Positions 1 through 7,997 of a stretch of DNA of 64,000 nucleotides are shown piece by piece. This stretch comes from Acinetobacter sp. C26M (GTDB lineage Bacteria > Pseudomonadota > Gammaproteobacteria > Pseudomonadales > Moraxellaceae), in NCBI RefSeq assembly GCF_023702675.1, contig NZ_CP098478.1:744001-808000 (forward strand), written 5' to 3'. Positions within the stretch are counted from its first letter, which is position 1, and every line of letters begins with the position of its first letter. A program made the translations under genes and the position numbers. The notes under the pieces are model-generated. The model did not search any database. It was not told the DNA's origin and was given only the letters and a program-made list of their open reading frames with translations.

Positions 1-108
1 ATTCAAGCCAAAGATGGTTGGCGTTGGAAAAGCTCTTTATCTCGAGAAGATACGGGCAATGGTGCGTGTGAGTTGATGCGGGTCGATCAAATTATCTGGC
101 AGCAGTAG
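1..108 (+). CDS. C-terminal end of an unidentified protein (5' truncated by window edge)
   Basis: Frame 1 is open from the first base to a TAG at 106-108 and gives 35 residues ending in RVDQIIWQQ. The tail is tryptophan- and charge-rich. It is too short to assign a family. It lies upstream of the guanidine riboswitch with about 97 bp between the stop codon and the first riboswitch hairpin, so it is probably an independent gene. Confidence 0.5.
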   Translation: MQAKDGWRWKSSLSREDTGNGACELMRVDQIIWQQ

Positions 109-205
109 AATTAAATAAAGAACTTCATTTTTTCAAAAGCTTAGTCAATATAGATACAGAACAAATCACATATTTTTAAAATTCCACAGTACACTACTGC
201 ACCTA

Positions 206-249
206 GGAGGACGACCTCCCTCGAAAAAATCACGTTGGGACGACCCGAC
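206..249 (+). ncRNA. Guanidine-II (mini-ykkC) riboswitch upstream of gdx
   Basis: Two short hairpins each carry an ACGA tetraloop. Hairpin 1 is GGAGG-ACGA-CCTCC at 206-219. Hairpin 2 is GTTGGG-ACGA-CCCGAC at 234-249, with one G-T wobble. The linker is about 14 nt. Two tandem hairpins with ACGR loops are the diagnostic architecture of the guanidine-II riboswitch, and the RNA sits 25 nt before an SMR exporter start, the classic association. Guanidine-II switches usually act on translation: guanidinium stabilises the paired hairpins and frees the ribosome-binding site. No strong terminator is visible here, which fits translational control. Confidence 0.9.
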
Positions 250-274
250 ACTTGATAAAGTTGAGCGTAATAAA

Positions 275-592
275 ATGGCGTGGGCAATTTTAATTTTGGC
301 AGGTATTTTTGAAGTTATTTGGGCATATTCCATGAAGATGTCTGAAGGATTTACCAAGTTAACGCCAAGTATCGTGACCATTGTTTTCATGATTTTAAGT
401 GTGGTATTACTTTCGATGTCGATGCGGACACTTCCACTTGGAACGGCTTATACCATTTGGACTGGAATAGGAGCAGTTGGCTCATTTGTTGTTGGCATTT
501 TGATCTTGAATGAACCGATGACAGCGATGCGCATGATCGCAGCAGTCTTAATCGTTTCAGGTCTTGTACTGATGAAGTTATCATCAAATTAA
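275..592 (+). CDS. gdx: Guanidinium exporter, SMR family (Gdx, formerly SugE)
   Basis: This is a 105-aa inner-membrane protein with four predicted transmembrane helices, the usual length for small multidrug resistance proteins. The conserved membrane glutamate of helix 1 is at residue 13 (GIFEVIWA). The WTGIGAVGSF segment is typical of the SugE/Gdx branch rather than of EmrE. The family works as an antiparallel dimer exchanging protons for guanidinium. The guanidine-II riboswitch directly upstream supports guanidinium as the physiological substrate. Translation starts at ATG 275. The downstream methyltransferase gene begins 17 nt after the stop codon and may be co-transcribed. Confidence 0.92.
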   Translation: MAWAILILAGIFEVIWAYSMKMSEGFTKLTPSIVTIVFMILSVVLLSMSMRTLPLGTAYTIWTGIGAVGSFVVGILILNEPMTAMRMIAAVLIVSGLVLMKLSSN

Positions 593-609
593 TGGTTTAG
601 GAGAGCGTG

Positions 610-1098
610 ATGCAACTGGTGTATATGTACATGGATTCTCCTGTGGGTGCATTAAAACTGGTTGCTCATGATCAGGCACTTGTCGCTGTGATGTGGGACA
701 ATGAAGACCATAAGCGGGTACGACTGTCTGAATTAGTGGAAGATCTACAGCATCCAATGCTGCATCGCGTTAAACAACAATTAGAACAATATTTTGCAGG
801 ACAACGTCAGCAGTTTGATCTGCCTTTGGACTTTCAGGGGACTGCGTTTCAGCAGCAGGTCTGGCAGGCTTTATTGACGATTCCTTATGGGGAAACACGC
901 AGTTATAAAGACATTGCCATTCAGTTGGGTAATGTAAAAGCCGTACGTGCGGTTGGAGCCGCTAATGGTAAGAATCCGATTTCGATTATTGCGCCGTGTC
1001 ATCGGGTGATTGGTTCGAGTGGGGCTTTGGTGGGTTTTGCAGGTGGTTTGGATAAGAAGCAGATTTTACTGAGTTTAGAGCAAAGCCAAATTCCATAA
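610..1098 (+). CDS. ogt: Methylated-DNA--[protein]-cysteine S-methyltransferase
   Basis: This suicide repair protein removes methyl groups from O6-methylguanine and O4-methylthymine by transfer to its own cysteine. The catalytic PCHRV motif is present near residue 130, followed by GFAGGLDKK, which is typical of the active-site domain. The helix-turn-helix DNA-binding segment (YGETRSYKDIA...VRAVGAAN) precedes it. Length (162 aa) fits the Ogt type without an Ada regulatory domain. Start chosen at ATG 610, with AGGAG at 599-603; a GTG at 607 is an alternative. It lies 17 nt after gdx and is probably in the same transcript. Confidence 0.93.
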   Translation: MQLVYMYMDSPVGALKLVAHDQALVAVMWDNEDHKRVRLSELVEDLQHPMLHRVKQQLEQYFAGQRQQFDLPLDFQGTAFQQQVWQALLTIPYGETRSYKDIAIQLGNVKAVRAVGAANGKNPISIIAPCHRVIGSSGALVGFAGGLDKKQILLSLEQSQIP

Positions 1099-1253
1099 TC
1101 TGTAGTGTTAATACTCGATTTTCATTTCTTTTTGGAATAAGCTACTTAACAGATATGAATCGACATATTTTATGACTTGAACCGTAACTCAGTTATTAGC
1201 GAGGCGGTGTCTTGCTTAGTGTAATTCAATATTAGGAATAACCTTCGGTTCGA

Positions 1254-1377
1254 GTTACTTTGGTTTCGCCCAAAGTAACCAAAGGCATTGTCATCTACAA
1301 AACCTGTTCACTTGTTGCATTTGTTTTATCTATCGCAGAAACGGGATATTACAAATACCACGCAGGTTGTAGATGAC
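1254..1377. repeat. Two inverted repeats in the ogt-argJ gap (REP-like element)
   Basis: The 349-bp gap between ogt and argJ holds two unlinked inverted repeats. One has perfect 10-bp arms GTTACTTTGG (1254-1263) and CCAAAGTAAC (1270-1279) with a 6-nt loop. The other has arms at 1290-1306 and 1363-1377 (GTCATCTACAA..CCTG and its complement, with two extra A residues in the left arm) enclosing about 56 bp. The second repeat ends about 70 bp before the argJ start. They look like a small repetitive or REP-type element. No gene is evident in the gap. Confidence 0.45.
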
Positions 1378-1447
1378 CTTTCCGAGTCTCAAATATAGGG
1401 TATGTATTCATTTTCTTTTTCATAACAAATTGAATGGAAGTTTAAAA

Positions 1448-2668
1448 ATGGCTGTTGGTGACGTAACAATGCCACTTATGCATGTGGTGCAGGGTGTAAA
1501 AATTGGCTCAACTGAGGCGTATGTACGTTATCCAAATCGACGAGATCTAGTCATTTTTGAATTTGCTGAAGGCTCAAATGTTGCAGGGGTGTTTACTCAA
1601 AGTGCCTTTGCAGCAGCTCCAGTTCAATTGAGTAAAAAGCATTTGGCAGAAAACACACCACGTTACCTGATCATCAATACGGGTAATGCCAATGCTGCAA
1701 CAGGTACGGTAGGCTATAAAAATGCAGAAGCGACTTGTGTCAAGTTAGCTGAATTAACGGGTGTTCAAGCCAATCAGATTTTACCGTTTTCAACTGGTGT
1801 GATTGGTGAGCAACTTCCAATTGAACGTTTAGTACAAGGCATTCAACCAGCATTAAATGATTTAAATGCAGATCGTTGGGTAGATGCTGCATCTGGCATC
1901 ATGACCACAGACACTACACCGAAAGGTGCATCTGAACAGTTTGAGCTGGATGGTGTGACCTATACCATGACGGGAATCAGTAAAGGTGCAGGCATGATTC
2001 GTCCGAATATGGCGACTATGCTGAGTTTTGTGGCAACCGATGCCCCGATTAGCCATGAACTGGTACAAAACCTATTGCAAACCACGGTTGAGCATTCATT
2101 TAACCGCATTACCATTGACGGCGATACCTCAACTAATGACTCTTGTATCTTTGTGGCGACAGGTTTAGCCGGTGGTGCTGAAATCCAGAGCCAAGAGGAT
2201 GCACGTTATCAGCAAGTATTAGAGGTACTTGCTCGTATTATGGATCGTTTGGCACAATTGATCGTACGTGATGGTGAGGGTGCAACCAAGTTCATCACGG
2301 TTCTGGTTGAAGGCGGAGCCAATACTCAAGAATGTTGTGATGTTGCCTATAGCGTTGCTGAGTCGCCACTCATTAAAACGGCTTTATTCGCTTCAGATCC
2401 AAACTGGGGACGTATTGTGATGGCAATTGGTAAGGCGGGTGTGCCAAACCTAGATAGCAGCAAAGTTCAAGTTTGGCTTGGTGATGTACAAATCTGCTTG
2501 GATGGTGGTGCAAACCCTGACTATACCGAAGAAGCAGGTGCAGCAGTGATGGCAGAGAAGGAAATTAGCATTCGTATTGATCTCGGTCGTGGTACAGCAA
2601 AAGACACGGTTTATACCTGTGACTTTTCTTATGACTATGTCAAAATTAATGCCGATTATCGCTCATAA
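1448..2668 (+). CDS. argJ: Bifunctional glutamate N-acetyltransferase / amino-acid acetyltransferase
   Basis: ArgJ transfers the acetyl group from N-acetylornithine to glutamate in the cyclic arginine pathway; bifunctional members also use acetyl-CoA. The autoproteolysis site lies in the segment [13 protein letters not shown], with cleavage expected between Ala and Thr to yield alpha and beta chains. The GDTSTNDS segment and the C-terminal DPNWGR motif are also present. The frame is open from 1373, but ATG 1448 is preferred: GGAAG lies just upstream, and the extra 25 residues would come from the upstream repeat. Length is then 406 aa, normal for the family. A rho-independent terminator follows at 2683-2708. 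Confidence 0.94.
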   Translation: MAVGDVTMPLMHVVQGVKIGSTEAYVRYPNRRDLVIFEFAEGSNVAGVFTQSAFAAAPVQLSKKHLAENTPRYLIINTGNANAATGTVGYKNAEATCVKLAELTGVQANQILPFSTGVIGEQLPIERLVQGIQPALNDLNADRWVDAASGIMTTDTTPKGASEQFELDGVTYTMTGISKGAGMIRPNMATMLSFVATDAPISHELVQNLLQTTVEHSFNRITIDGDTSTNDSCIFVATGLAGGAEIQSQEDARYQQVLEVLARIMDRLAQLIVRDGEGATKFITVLVEGGANTQECCDVAYSVAESPLIKTALFASDPNWGRIVMAIGKAGVPNLDSSKVQVWLGDVQICLDGGANPDYTEEAGAAVMAEKEISIRIDLGRGTAKDTVYTCDFSYDYVKINADYRS

Positions 2669-2682
2669 ATTTGCGTTATAAT

Positions 2683-2708
2683 AAAGCCTCCACAGTGGGG
2701 CTTTTTTT
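2683..2708 (+). terminator. Rho-independent terminator of argJ
   Basis: The stem AAAGCC-C pairs with G-GGCTTT across a short loop, followed by a run of T residues, 15 nt after the argJ stop codon. Confidence 0.8.
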
Positions 2709-2810
2709 ATAAGCTGGTTTGTGGACGAGGTGATTTATCCCAAATGATCGCCTATTACCCACGTTAAAAGTTTGCAGTGATGCAAGCACGCAGGATAGAG
2801 AAGACGTTTT

Positions 2811-3875
2811 ATGAATAATGCGAATTTAATTGCGAACGAAGCCAAAAATATTGTGCAGACGCATTTAGATCGTTTGGGTGAGCCTAAGGACAACAGTCTT
2901 AGCCCAGAAGTGAAACAAGAAAAGTTTGCCCAAATCGCAGCAGAGCTTAAAAAACGCAATGCAGTACTTGTGGCACACTATTACTGTGATCCTGACGTGC
3001 AAGAGCTTGCAGAGCTGACAGGTGGTTGTGTTTCTGATTCATTAGAAATGGCGCGTTTTGGTCGTGATCATCCAGCAACGACATTGGTGGTTGCTGGGGT
3101 TAAATTTATGGGGGAAACCTCAAAAATCTTATCACCTGAAAAAACGGTGTTGATGCCAACATTGGAAGCAACCTGTTCGCTTGATTTGGGTTGTCCTGTA
3201 GATGAGTTCAGTGCATTCTGTGATCAACATCCAGATCATACCGTGGTGGTGTATGCCAATACCTCAGCAGCAGTCAAAGCACGTGCCGATTGGGTAGTGA
3301 CTTCAAGCTGTGCGGTAGAGATCATTGAGCATTTAGATAGCTTGGGTGAAAAAATTATTTGGGCACCAGATCAGCATTTAGGTCGCTATATTCAAAAGAA
3401 AACAGGCGCGGAAATGTTGTTGTGGGATGGCGCATGTATCGTGCATGAAGAATTCCGCGCGCGTGGGATTGCGCAGATGAAAGCGTTATATCCAGATGCA
3501 GCTGTATTGGTCCATCCTGAGTCACCTGAATCGGTGGTAGATATTGCGGATGCTGTTGGTAGTACCTCGCAACTGATCAAAGCAGCGCAGACTTTACCGC
3601 ATAAGCAAATGATCGTGGCAACGGATCGAGGCATTTTTTATAAAATGCAGCAAGCGGCACCAGATAAAGAGTTATTTGAAGCACCAACCGCAGGTGAGGG
3701 GGCAACTTGTCGTTCATGTGCACATTGTCCATGGATGGCGATGAATGAACTTGATGGTATCTTGCATGTATTACAACATGCTGATCAAGAAATACACGTT
3801 GATCCAGCCTTGGCAGAACGTGCGAAACTACCTTTAGATCGAATGTTGAACTTTAGTGCTTCGCTAAAGCGTTAA
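2811..3875 (+). CDS. nadA: Quinolinate synthase A
   Basis: NadA condenses iminoaspartate with dihydroxyacetone phosphate to quinolinate in de novo NAD synthesis and carries a [4Fe-4S] cluster. Visible signatures are [15 protein letters not shown] near the N-terminus, [11 protein letters not shown] in the middle, and the C-terminal [13 protein letters not shown]. The cysteines in these segments include the cluster ligands. Length 354 aa is normal. ATG 2811 is preceded by an AGAGAAG purine tract. It stands alone, with the NAD-salvage genes nadV/prs about 4 kb downstream on the other strand. Confidence 0.96.
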   Translation: MNNANLIANEAKNIVQTHLDRLGEPKDNSLSPEVKQEKFAQIAAELKKRNAVLVAHYYCDPDVQELAELTGGCVSDSLEMARFGRDHPATTLVVAGVKFMGETSKILSPEKTVLMPTLEATCSLDLGCPVDEFSAFCDQHPDHTVVVYANTSAAVKARADWVVTSSCAVEIIEHLDSLGEKIIWAPDQHLGRYIQKKTGAEMLLWDGACIVHEEFRARGIAQMKALYPDAAVLVHPESPESVVDIADAVGSTSQLIKAAQTLPHKQMIVATDRGIFYKMQQAAPDKELFEAPTAGEGATCRSCAHCPWMAMNELDGILHVLQHADQEIHVDPALAERAKLPLDRMLNFSASLKR

Positions 3876-3931
3876 TATGCTTGTTAAATATACATTTGAT
3901 AAGGAAAAATCACTTTTTTTAAAACTAGGTG

Positions 3932-3960
3932 TTGACGTGATGCAACGTCAAGCCTAGAAT
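3932..3960 (+). promoter_or_regulatory. Sigma70 promoter of the tRNA operon, overlapping an inverted repeat
   Basis: The -35 box TTGACG is at 3932-3937 and the -10 box TAGAAT at 3955-3960, separated by exactly 17 bp. A G/C-rich stretch typical of stable-RNA promoters follows. The first tRNA starts about 49 bp after the -10 box. The -35 box is part of a perfect inverted repeat, TTGACGT (3932-3938) and ACGTCAA (3945-3951) with a 6-nt loop, which could be an operator or could be chance. Confidence 0.75.
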
Positions 3961-4008
3961 GCACACCGTACCGCACGATGTGCGATACAATAAAAGCTGA
4001 AAAGAAAT

Positions 4009-4085
4009 CGGAGCATAGCACAGCCTGGTAGTGCACCTGGTTTGGGACCAGGGGGTCGTAGGTTCGAATCCTACTGCTCCGACCA
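4009..4085 (+). tRNA. tRNA-Pro(TGG), copy 1
   Basis: This is a 77-nt cloverleaf with acceptor stem CGGAGCA/TGCTCCG, encoded CCA at 4083-4085, anticodon stem CCTGG/CCAGG with loop TTTGGGA (anticodon TGG), and the T-arm motif GGTTCGAATCC. It is identical to the copy at 4347-4423. Confidence 0.97.
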
Positions 4086-4153
4086 TTTAAAATATGTTGA
4101 AAAACATAGTTTTAAATATCGGCGAAGTATCGTGATAGTATTATCATCGTTAT

Positions 4154-4230
4154 GCGCCTGTAGCTCAGTTGGATAGAGCATCCGCCTTCTAAGCGGATGG
4201 TCACAGGTTCGAATCCTGTCAGGCGCGCCA
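4154..4230 (+). tRNA. tRNA-Arg(TCT)
   Basis: This 77-nt cloverleaf has acceptor stem GCGCCTG/CAGGCGC, anticodon stem TCCGC/GCGGA with loop CTTCTAA (anticodon TCT), GGTTCGAATCC in the T arm and an encoded CCA. It is the second gene of the tRNA operon. Confidence 0.97.
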
Positions 4231-4265
4231 TTTGGCAGCTTGGTATATAGAATCAAAGTTTTGAT

Positions 4266-4342
4266 GGTGGATGTAGCTCAGTTGGTAGAGCCCCGGATTG
4301 TGATTCCGGTTGTCGCGGGTTCGAATCCCGTCATTCACCCCA
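4266..4342 (+). tRNA. tRNA-His(GTG)
   Basis: This 77-nt cloverleaf starts with the extra G (position -1) expected of tRNA-His and has an eight-base acceptor pairing to CATTCACC. The anticodon loop TTGTGAT gives anticodon GTG, and CCA is encoded. It is the third gene of the operon. Confidence 0.97.
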
Positions 4343-4346
4343 ATTT

Positions 4347-4423
4347 CGGAGCATAGCACAGCCTGGTAGTGCACCTGGTTTGGGACCAGGGGGTCGTAGG
4401 TTCGAATCCTACTGCTCCGACCA
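4347..4423 (+). tRNA. tRNA-Pro(TGG), copy 2
   Basis: The sequence is identical to tRNA-Pro copy 1 at 4009-4085, including the encoded CCA. It is the last gene of the tRNA operon, 4 nt after tRNA-His. The perfect 77-bp direct repeat around Arg and His could allow recombination that deletes them. Confidence 0.97.
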
Positions 4424-4447
4424 TCATCTTAAAAGATGAGATAAAAT

Positions 4448-4470
4448 ACCGCTAAGTTAGCGGTTTTTTT
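4448..4470 (+). terminator. Terminator of the tRNA operon
   Basis: Arms ACCGCTAA and TTAGCGGT are almost contiguous and are followed by a T run, 25 nt after the last tRNA. Confidence 0.8.
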
Positions 4471-4561
4471 ACGTCTGGTTTTTTTTATTTTATTCAGGCT
4501 TAATCTGTTTTAACGTCGTATTAAGGGAAAATACTATTTTAAACAACCTTATCCAAAATAA

Positions 4562-5017
4562 TTAGCAGTTTGAGTTGGGTTGTGTTTCCATATACTCTTC
4601 AATGATTTCAAAATCTCCGTTCTCCTTAGGTTCAATCATCATATAGTAGCTTTTATCGGTATAGCATTTTTTTGTTGAATAACGATCTGCCTTAATTTTA
4701 TATTTTTTAGTTAAAGGTGTGATTTTTATATTTGAGAACTTACTGCGATCATCGCTAGCTTTGGCAATTGGCATGACTTTAGCAATCAACATTTTCCATT
4801 GTAACCCTGTAAGTTCCATGCTTCTTTCTAGACCATGAGGATATTTTCGGTAGGTATGTATTTTTGCAGAATCTGAATATAAGCCTGCAAGTGCAGGATC
4901 AAAATTCTCTCCTAATGTTATGTAGTCATTAAAGAATTCTTTGGGACTTGGATTGGCAAATGCGATGTTGGTTATAAGTATACAAGGAATAAGACATATT
5001 AATTGCTTAATTTTCAT
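4562..5017 (-). CDS. Small secreted hypothetical protein
   Basis: This 151-aa protein starts with a clear Sec signal peptide: Lys at positions 2 and 4, a hydrophobic core, and a likely cleavage after AFA near residue 22. The mature part is charged, with two cysteines (KKCYTD and the C-terminal SNC) that could form a disulfide. The family is not recognised. Its size and mixed alpha/beta look resemble small periplasmic NTF2-like proteins, but that is only an impression. It stands alone between the tRNA operon and the GMC oxidoreductase. Confidence 0.7.
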   Translation of the reverse strand: MKIKQLICLIPCILITNIAFANPSPKEFFNDYITLGENFDPALAGLYSDSAKIHTYRKYPHGLERSMELTGLQWKMLIAKVMPIAKASDDRSKFSNIKITPLTKKYKIKADRYSTKKCYTDKSYYMMIEPKENGDFEIIEEYMETQPNSNC

Positions 5018-5271
5018 GAAGTATCAACTCGAATTAGTTTCATTATCAACATATTCTAGAATGTTTAATAATAATAATAAAAGCTAAAAGATTCTTAAGG
5101 AAATCTAGATAAATTCTTTTGATGTATTTTTAAATTAATTATTGTGATTGTAGGTATATCCAGTTAAGTTACTTTTATTGATATGAATTGGTTAGACAAC
5201 TACAACAGTGTTTAAATGCCGTGTTCGGCATAATGCTTCCACTTTTTAAAAAGAAAAAACAGAGTATAGCG

Positions 5272-6876
5272 ATGACAGAAACAGCTTTTGATTTTGTAAT
5301 TATAGGTGGTGGTTCAGCAGGATCGGTACTGGCTGGGCGATTATCAGAAAATCCAAATATTTCGGTATGTTTATTAGAAGCTGGTGGTGATGGGAATAGC
5401 TGGTTGGTGAATACACCTTCAGCAGCGGTCATCAGTATCCCGACTAAAATTAATAACTGGGCGTTAGAAACCATTCCCCAAAAAGGGTTGAATGGGCGTA
5501 AAGGTTATCAACCGCGTGGTAAGTGCTTAGGCGGTAGTTCTGCCATCAATGCGATGGTATACGTTCGTGGACATCACAGTGATTATGATCATTGGGCTGC
5601 TTTGGGTAATACAGGCTGGTCGTATCAAGATGTATTGCCATATTTTATAAAATCAGAACATAACGAGCGCATTCGCAACGAATATCATGGACAGCATGGT
5701 CCCCTCAATGTTAGTGAATTACGTTCAGACAATCCTTATCAAAAGACCTTTATTGAAGCGGCGAAACAGGTGGATTATCCGCTCAATGATGACTTCAATG
5801 GTGCTGAACAAGAAGGGCTTGGGGTTTATCAAGTTACGCAAAAAAATGGCGAACGCTGGAGTGCTGCCCGAGGTTATCTGTTCCCATATTTAGGCACGCG
5901 TCCAAATCTACAGGTGATTACGCAGGCCAGTGTTTCTCGCATTGTGATTGAAAATGGTCGTGCTGTCGGGGTTGAATATAAACATAAAGGCCAAACCACG
6001 GTTGTTCAAGCCAATAAAGAGGTTCTTTTATCAGCGGGTGCATTCCAATCGCCACAAGTGTTGATGCTGTCTGGTGTTGGTCCACGGCAAGAGCTTGAAA
6101 AGCACGGTATTCCCGTTGTTAAAGATTTAGCAGGTGTGGGTGAAAACCTGCATGACCATCCTGACTTTATTTTTGCTTATAAGACCAAGCAAATGGATGG
6201 AACCTTTGGGGTGTCAGTGGGTGGAAGCCTAGATCTAGTCAAGCAGATTGGACGTTATCGTAAAGAGCGTCGTGGTTTGATTACCACTAACTATGCAGAA
6301 TGTGGTGGTTTCTTAAAAAGCCGTCCTGAGCTAGATAAGCCTAACCTACAACTGCATTTTGTCATTGCTGTAGTAGATAACCATGCGCGAACCATGCATA
6401 TGGGACATGGAATTTCATGCCATGTGTGTTTGTTGAATCCGCGTGCGCGTGGTTCGGTCAAACTCAGTGGTAAAAATGTGGATGATCCATTACTGATTGA
6501 CTTTAAATTCCTTGAGGATGAGCAAGATCTTCAGGATATGGTTGATGGCTACAAGGTCACACAAAAGTTAATGAACGCACCTGCTTTAAGTGAAAAAATT
6601 AAAGCGGATATGTTTACCGCCAACGTGCAGTCTGATGATGAAATTCGTGAGATTTTGCGCCAACGTGTCGATACGGTGTATCACCCAGTCGGCAGTTGTA
6701 AAATGGGTGTGGATGAGATGGCCGTGGTTGATCCTGAACTGAAAGTGTATGGTGTTGAAGGTTTGCGTGTGGTTGATGCGTCAATTATGCCAACCGTGGT
6801 CAATGGTAATACCAATGCACCGACCATTATGATTGCTGAAAAAGCGGTGGATTTGATTCGTCAAACGTGGAAGTAA
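5272..6876 (+). CDS. GMC-family FAD oxidoreductase (AlkJ/choline-dehydrogenase-like alcohol dehydrogenase)
   Basis: The FAD-binding Rossmann motif (IIGGGSAGSVLAGRLSE) is at the N-terminus, GMC signature 1 is in RGKCLGGSSAINAMVYVRG, and the catalytic His region is VYHPVGSCKMG. The C-terminal segment APTIMIAEKAVD is typical. These enzymes oxidise alcohols and pass electrons to the respiratory chain. The frame is open from 5188, but ATG 5272 puts the FAD motif at the usual distance from the N-terminus, giving 534 aa; earlier ATGs at 5188 and 5233 lack a good ribosome-binding site. The substrate cannot be read from sequence. It is a paralogue of the betA gene at 12667-14361. Confidence 0.9.
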   Translation: MTETAFDFVIIGGGSAGSVLAGRLSENPNISVCLLEAGGDGNSWLVNTPSAAVISIPTKINNWALETIPQKGLNGRKGYQPRGKCLGGSSAINAMVYVRGHHSDYDHWAALGNTGWSYQDVLPYFIKSEHNERIRNEYHGQHGPLNVSELRSDNPYQKTFIEAAKQVDYPLNDDFNGAEQEGLGVYQVTQKNGERWSAARGYLFPYLGTRPNLQVITQASVSRIVIENGRAVGVEYKHKGQTTVVQANKEVLLSAGAFQSPQVLMLSGVGPRQELEKHGIPVVKDLAGVGENLHDHPDFIFAYKTKQMDGTFGVSVGGSLDLVKQIGRYRKERRGLITTNYAECGGFLKSRPELDKPNLQLHFVIAVVDNHARTMHMGHGISCHVCLLNPRARGSVKLSGKNVDDPLLIDFKFLEDEQDLQDMVDGYKVTQKLMNAPALSEKIKADMFTANVQSDDEIREILRQRVDTVYHPVGSCKMGVDEMAVVDPELKVYGVEGLRVVDASIMPTVVNGNTNAPTIMIAEKAVDLIRQTWK

Positions 6877-6889
6877 GCTATGCGTTATC

Positions 6890-6920
6890 AGAGCTAAGGT
6901 AGAAATATCTTAGCTCTTTT
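6890..6920 (+). terminator. Terminator of the GMC oxidoreductase gene, overlapping the end of the nrtR-like gene
   Basis: Arms AGAGCTAAG (6890-6898) and CTTAGCTCT (6909-6917) are followed by TTTT. It serves convergent genes, and the right arm lies in the last codons of the minus-strand regulator. Confidence 0.7.
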
Positions 6921-7665
6921 GATTTTCAGCGGAGTTGCGTGGTGTTTCCAGCATACGCGGGAAGGTGAAGTTGTAATTTTCCAGTGCATAGCGAAACAAT
7001 TGAGCGGGGCGCTTACCGACAATTTTTTGCTGTCCCGTTTCTTCAACTGCACCTGCTTCCTGCATACGCCGTCTGAATGATTTTTTTTCTAATGTATGAC
7101 CTAAAATAGTTTCATAAATGGTTTGTAATTCGGTCAGGGTAAAAAGCTCAGGCATGAGGCTGGCGGGTAGAGCGGTGTAACGGGTTTTATTGCCAAGGCG
7201 ATCATACGCGAGTTGGAGTAGCTGTTGGTGATCAAAAGCTAAATCCAGCTGTAATGCCTGATCGATCGGAAGCCATTGACTATGCTCAGTGGTGTGACTT
7301 GCTTGAATCTCAAACTTTTCAAAATCAATCAGGGCAAAATATAAAGCGGTAATCGACCAGCCGCGTGGATCACGATGTTGATTGCCAATGGTTTCGACTT
7401 GTTCTAGGTAAGGGAAATGAATCCCTGTTTTTTCAAGCAGTTTGCGGTGTGCCGTTGCCATTAAATCTGGATCGGTTTTTAAATCGACAAAGCCACCCGG
7501 TAGCGCCCATTTGCCTTTTTCGGGAAAGTTGGAGCGCTGAATCATTAAGACTTGTAATTGACCTTTTGCTACAGAAAAAATTGCCATATCGACCGTAAAC
7601 AGTGGGGTGTCATAGTCTGTTTTTTGGTAGTGGGCAAGGTATTCCTGTTCGGAGTTATAGGTCAT
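6910..7665 (-). CDS. nrtR: NrtR-like transcriptional regulator (degenerate Nudix domain plus winged helix)
   Basis: The 251-aa protein has an N-terminal Nudix fold (ALPGGFVD then DLMATAHRKLLEKTGIHFP) in which the catalytic REUxEE glutamates are replaced, as in NrtR regulators that bind rather than cleave ADP-ribose-type ligands. The C-terminal winged helix contains SFRRRMQEAGAVEETG and GKRPAQLFRY. NrtR proteins repress NAD-biosynthesis genes and are released by ADP-ribose. Adjacent nadV and prs genes on the same strand fit this role exactly. The start is ATG 7665. Confidence 0.88.
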   Translation of the reverse strand: MTYNSEQEYLAHYQKTDYDTPLFTVDMAIFSVAKGQLQVLMIQRSNFPEKGKWALPGGFVDLKTDPDLMATAHRKLLEKTGIHFPYLEQVETIGNQHRDPRGWSITALYFALIDFEKFEIQASHTTEHSQWLPIDQALQLDLAFDHQQLLQLAYDRLGNKTRYTALPASLMPELFTLTELQTIYETILGHTLEKKSFRRRMQEAGAVEETGQQKIVGKRPAQLFRYALENYNFTFPRMLETPRNSAENQKS

Positions 7666-7848
7666 TTGGCGTTATCTCATGGATGAGTGAATCAAGTATA
7701 AAGGTTTTGTATAGATTTGAATGCGCTGTTTATAAATGAAAAAACAGTTGAGTTTGTTTCAGCGTAGCGACAGCAGTTATCGAGAAATCAAAACTTTTGT
7801 GTATTGGCAATTGTATACTTTTAGGGATAAAGCCTAAGCAGAAATCTT

Positions 7849-7953
7849 TCATTGCGACTGATTAGCCGATGCTACATCTTCAGCCAAGTTCAAAATAACA
7901 TTATGAACTTCATGCAAGATCGTTAAATGGGCGACATCCATGTCGCCTTTCAT
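7849..7953 (-). CDS. Possible 34-aa ORF or gene remnant in the nadV-nrtR gap
   Basis: The 332-bp gap between nadV and nrtR holds a short minus-strand frame from ATG 7953 to TGA 7849, reading MKGDMDVAHLTILHEVHN and on. The open frame continues upstream with FAVHLRYI before a stop, so the ATG may be internal to a decayed gene. The amino-acid pattern looks protein-like (amphipathic helix) but no family is recognised. A perfect hairpin (GGCGACAT at 7930-7937 with ATGTCGCC at 7940-7947) sits inside it. No other feature is convincing in this gap. Confidence 0.3.
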   Translation of the reverse strand: MKGDMDVAHLTILHEVHNVILNLAEDVASANQSQ

Positions 7954-7997
7954 GATGTAACGCAGATGAACTGCAAACTAGCGATCTTGAGATCGTT

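Noticed and set aside
1373..1447. N-terminal extension of ArgJ from ATG 1373
   Set aside because: The extra 25 residues derive from an inverted-repeat element and lack a good ribosome-binding site; ATG 1448 fits the family.
4071..4256. Minus-strand ORF containing APDRIRTCDHPLRRRMLYPTELQ-like sequence (truncated here) over the tRNA genes
   Set aside because: This is the well-known spurious reading frame antisense to tRNA genes; the tRNAs explain the sequence.
7930..7947. GGCGACAT/ATGTCGCC hairpin as terminator of nadV
   Set aside because: The stem is perfect, but there is no T run on the minus strand and it lies inside a protein-like frame.
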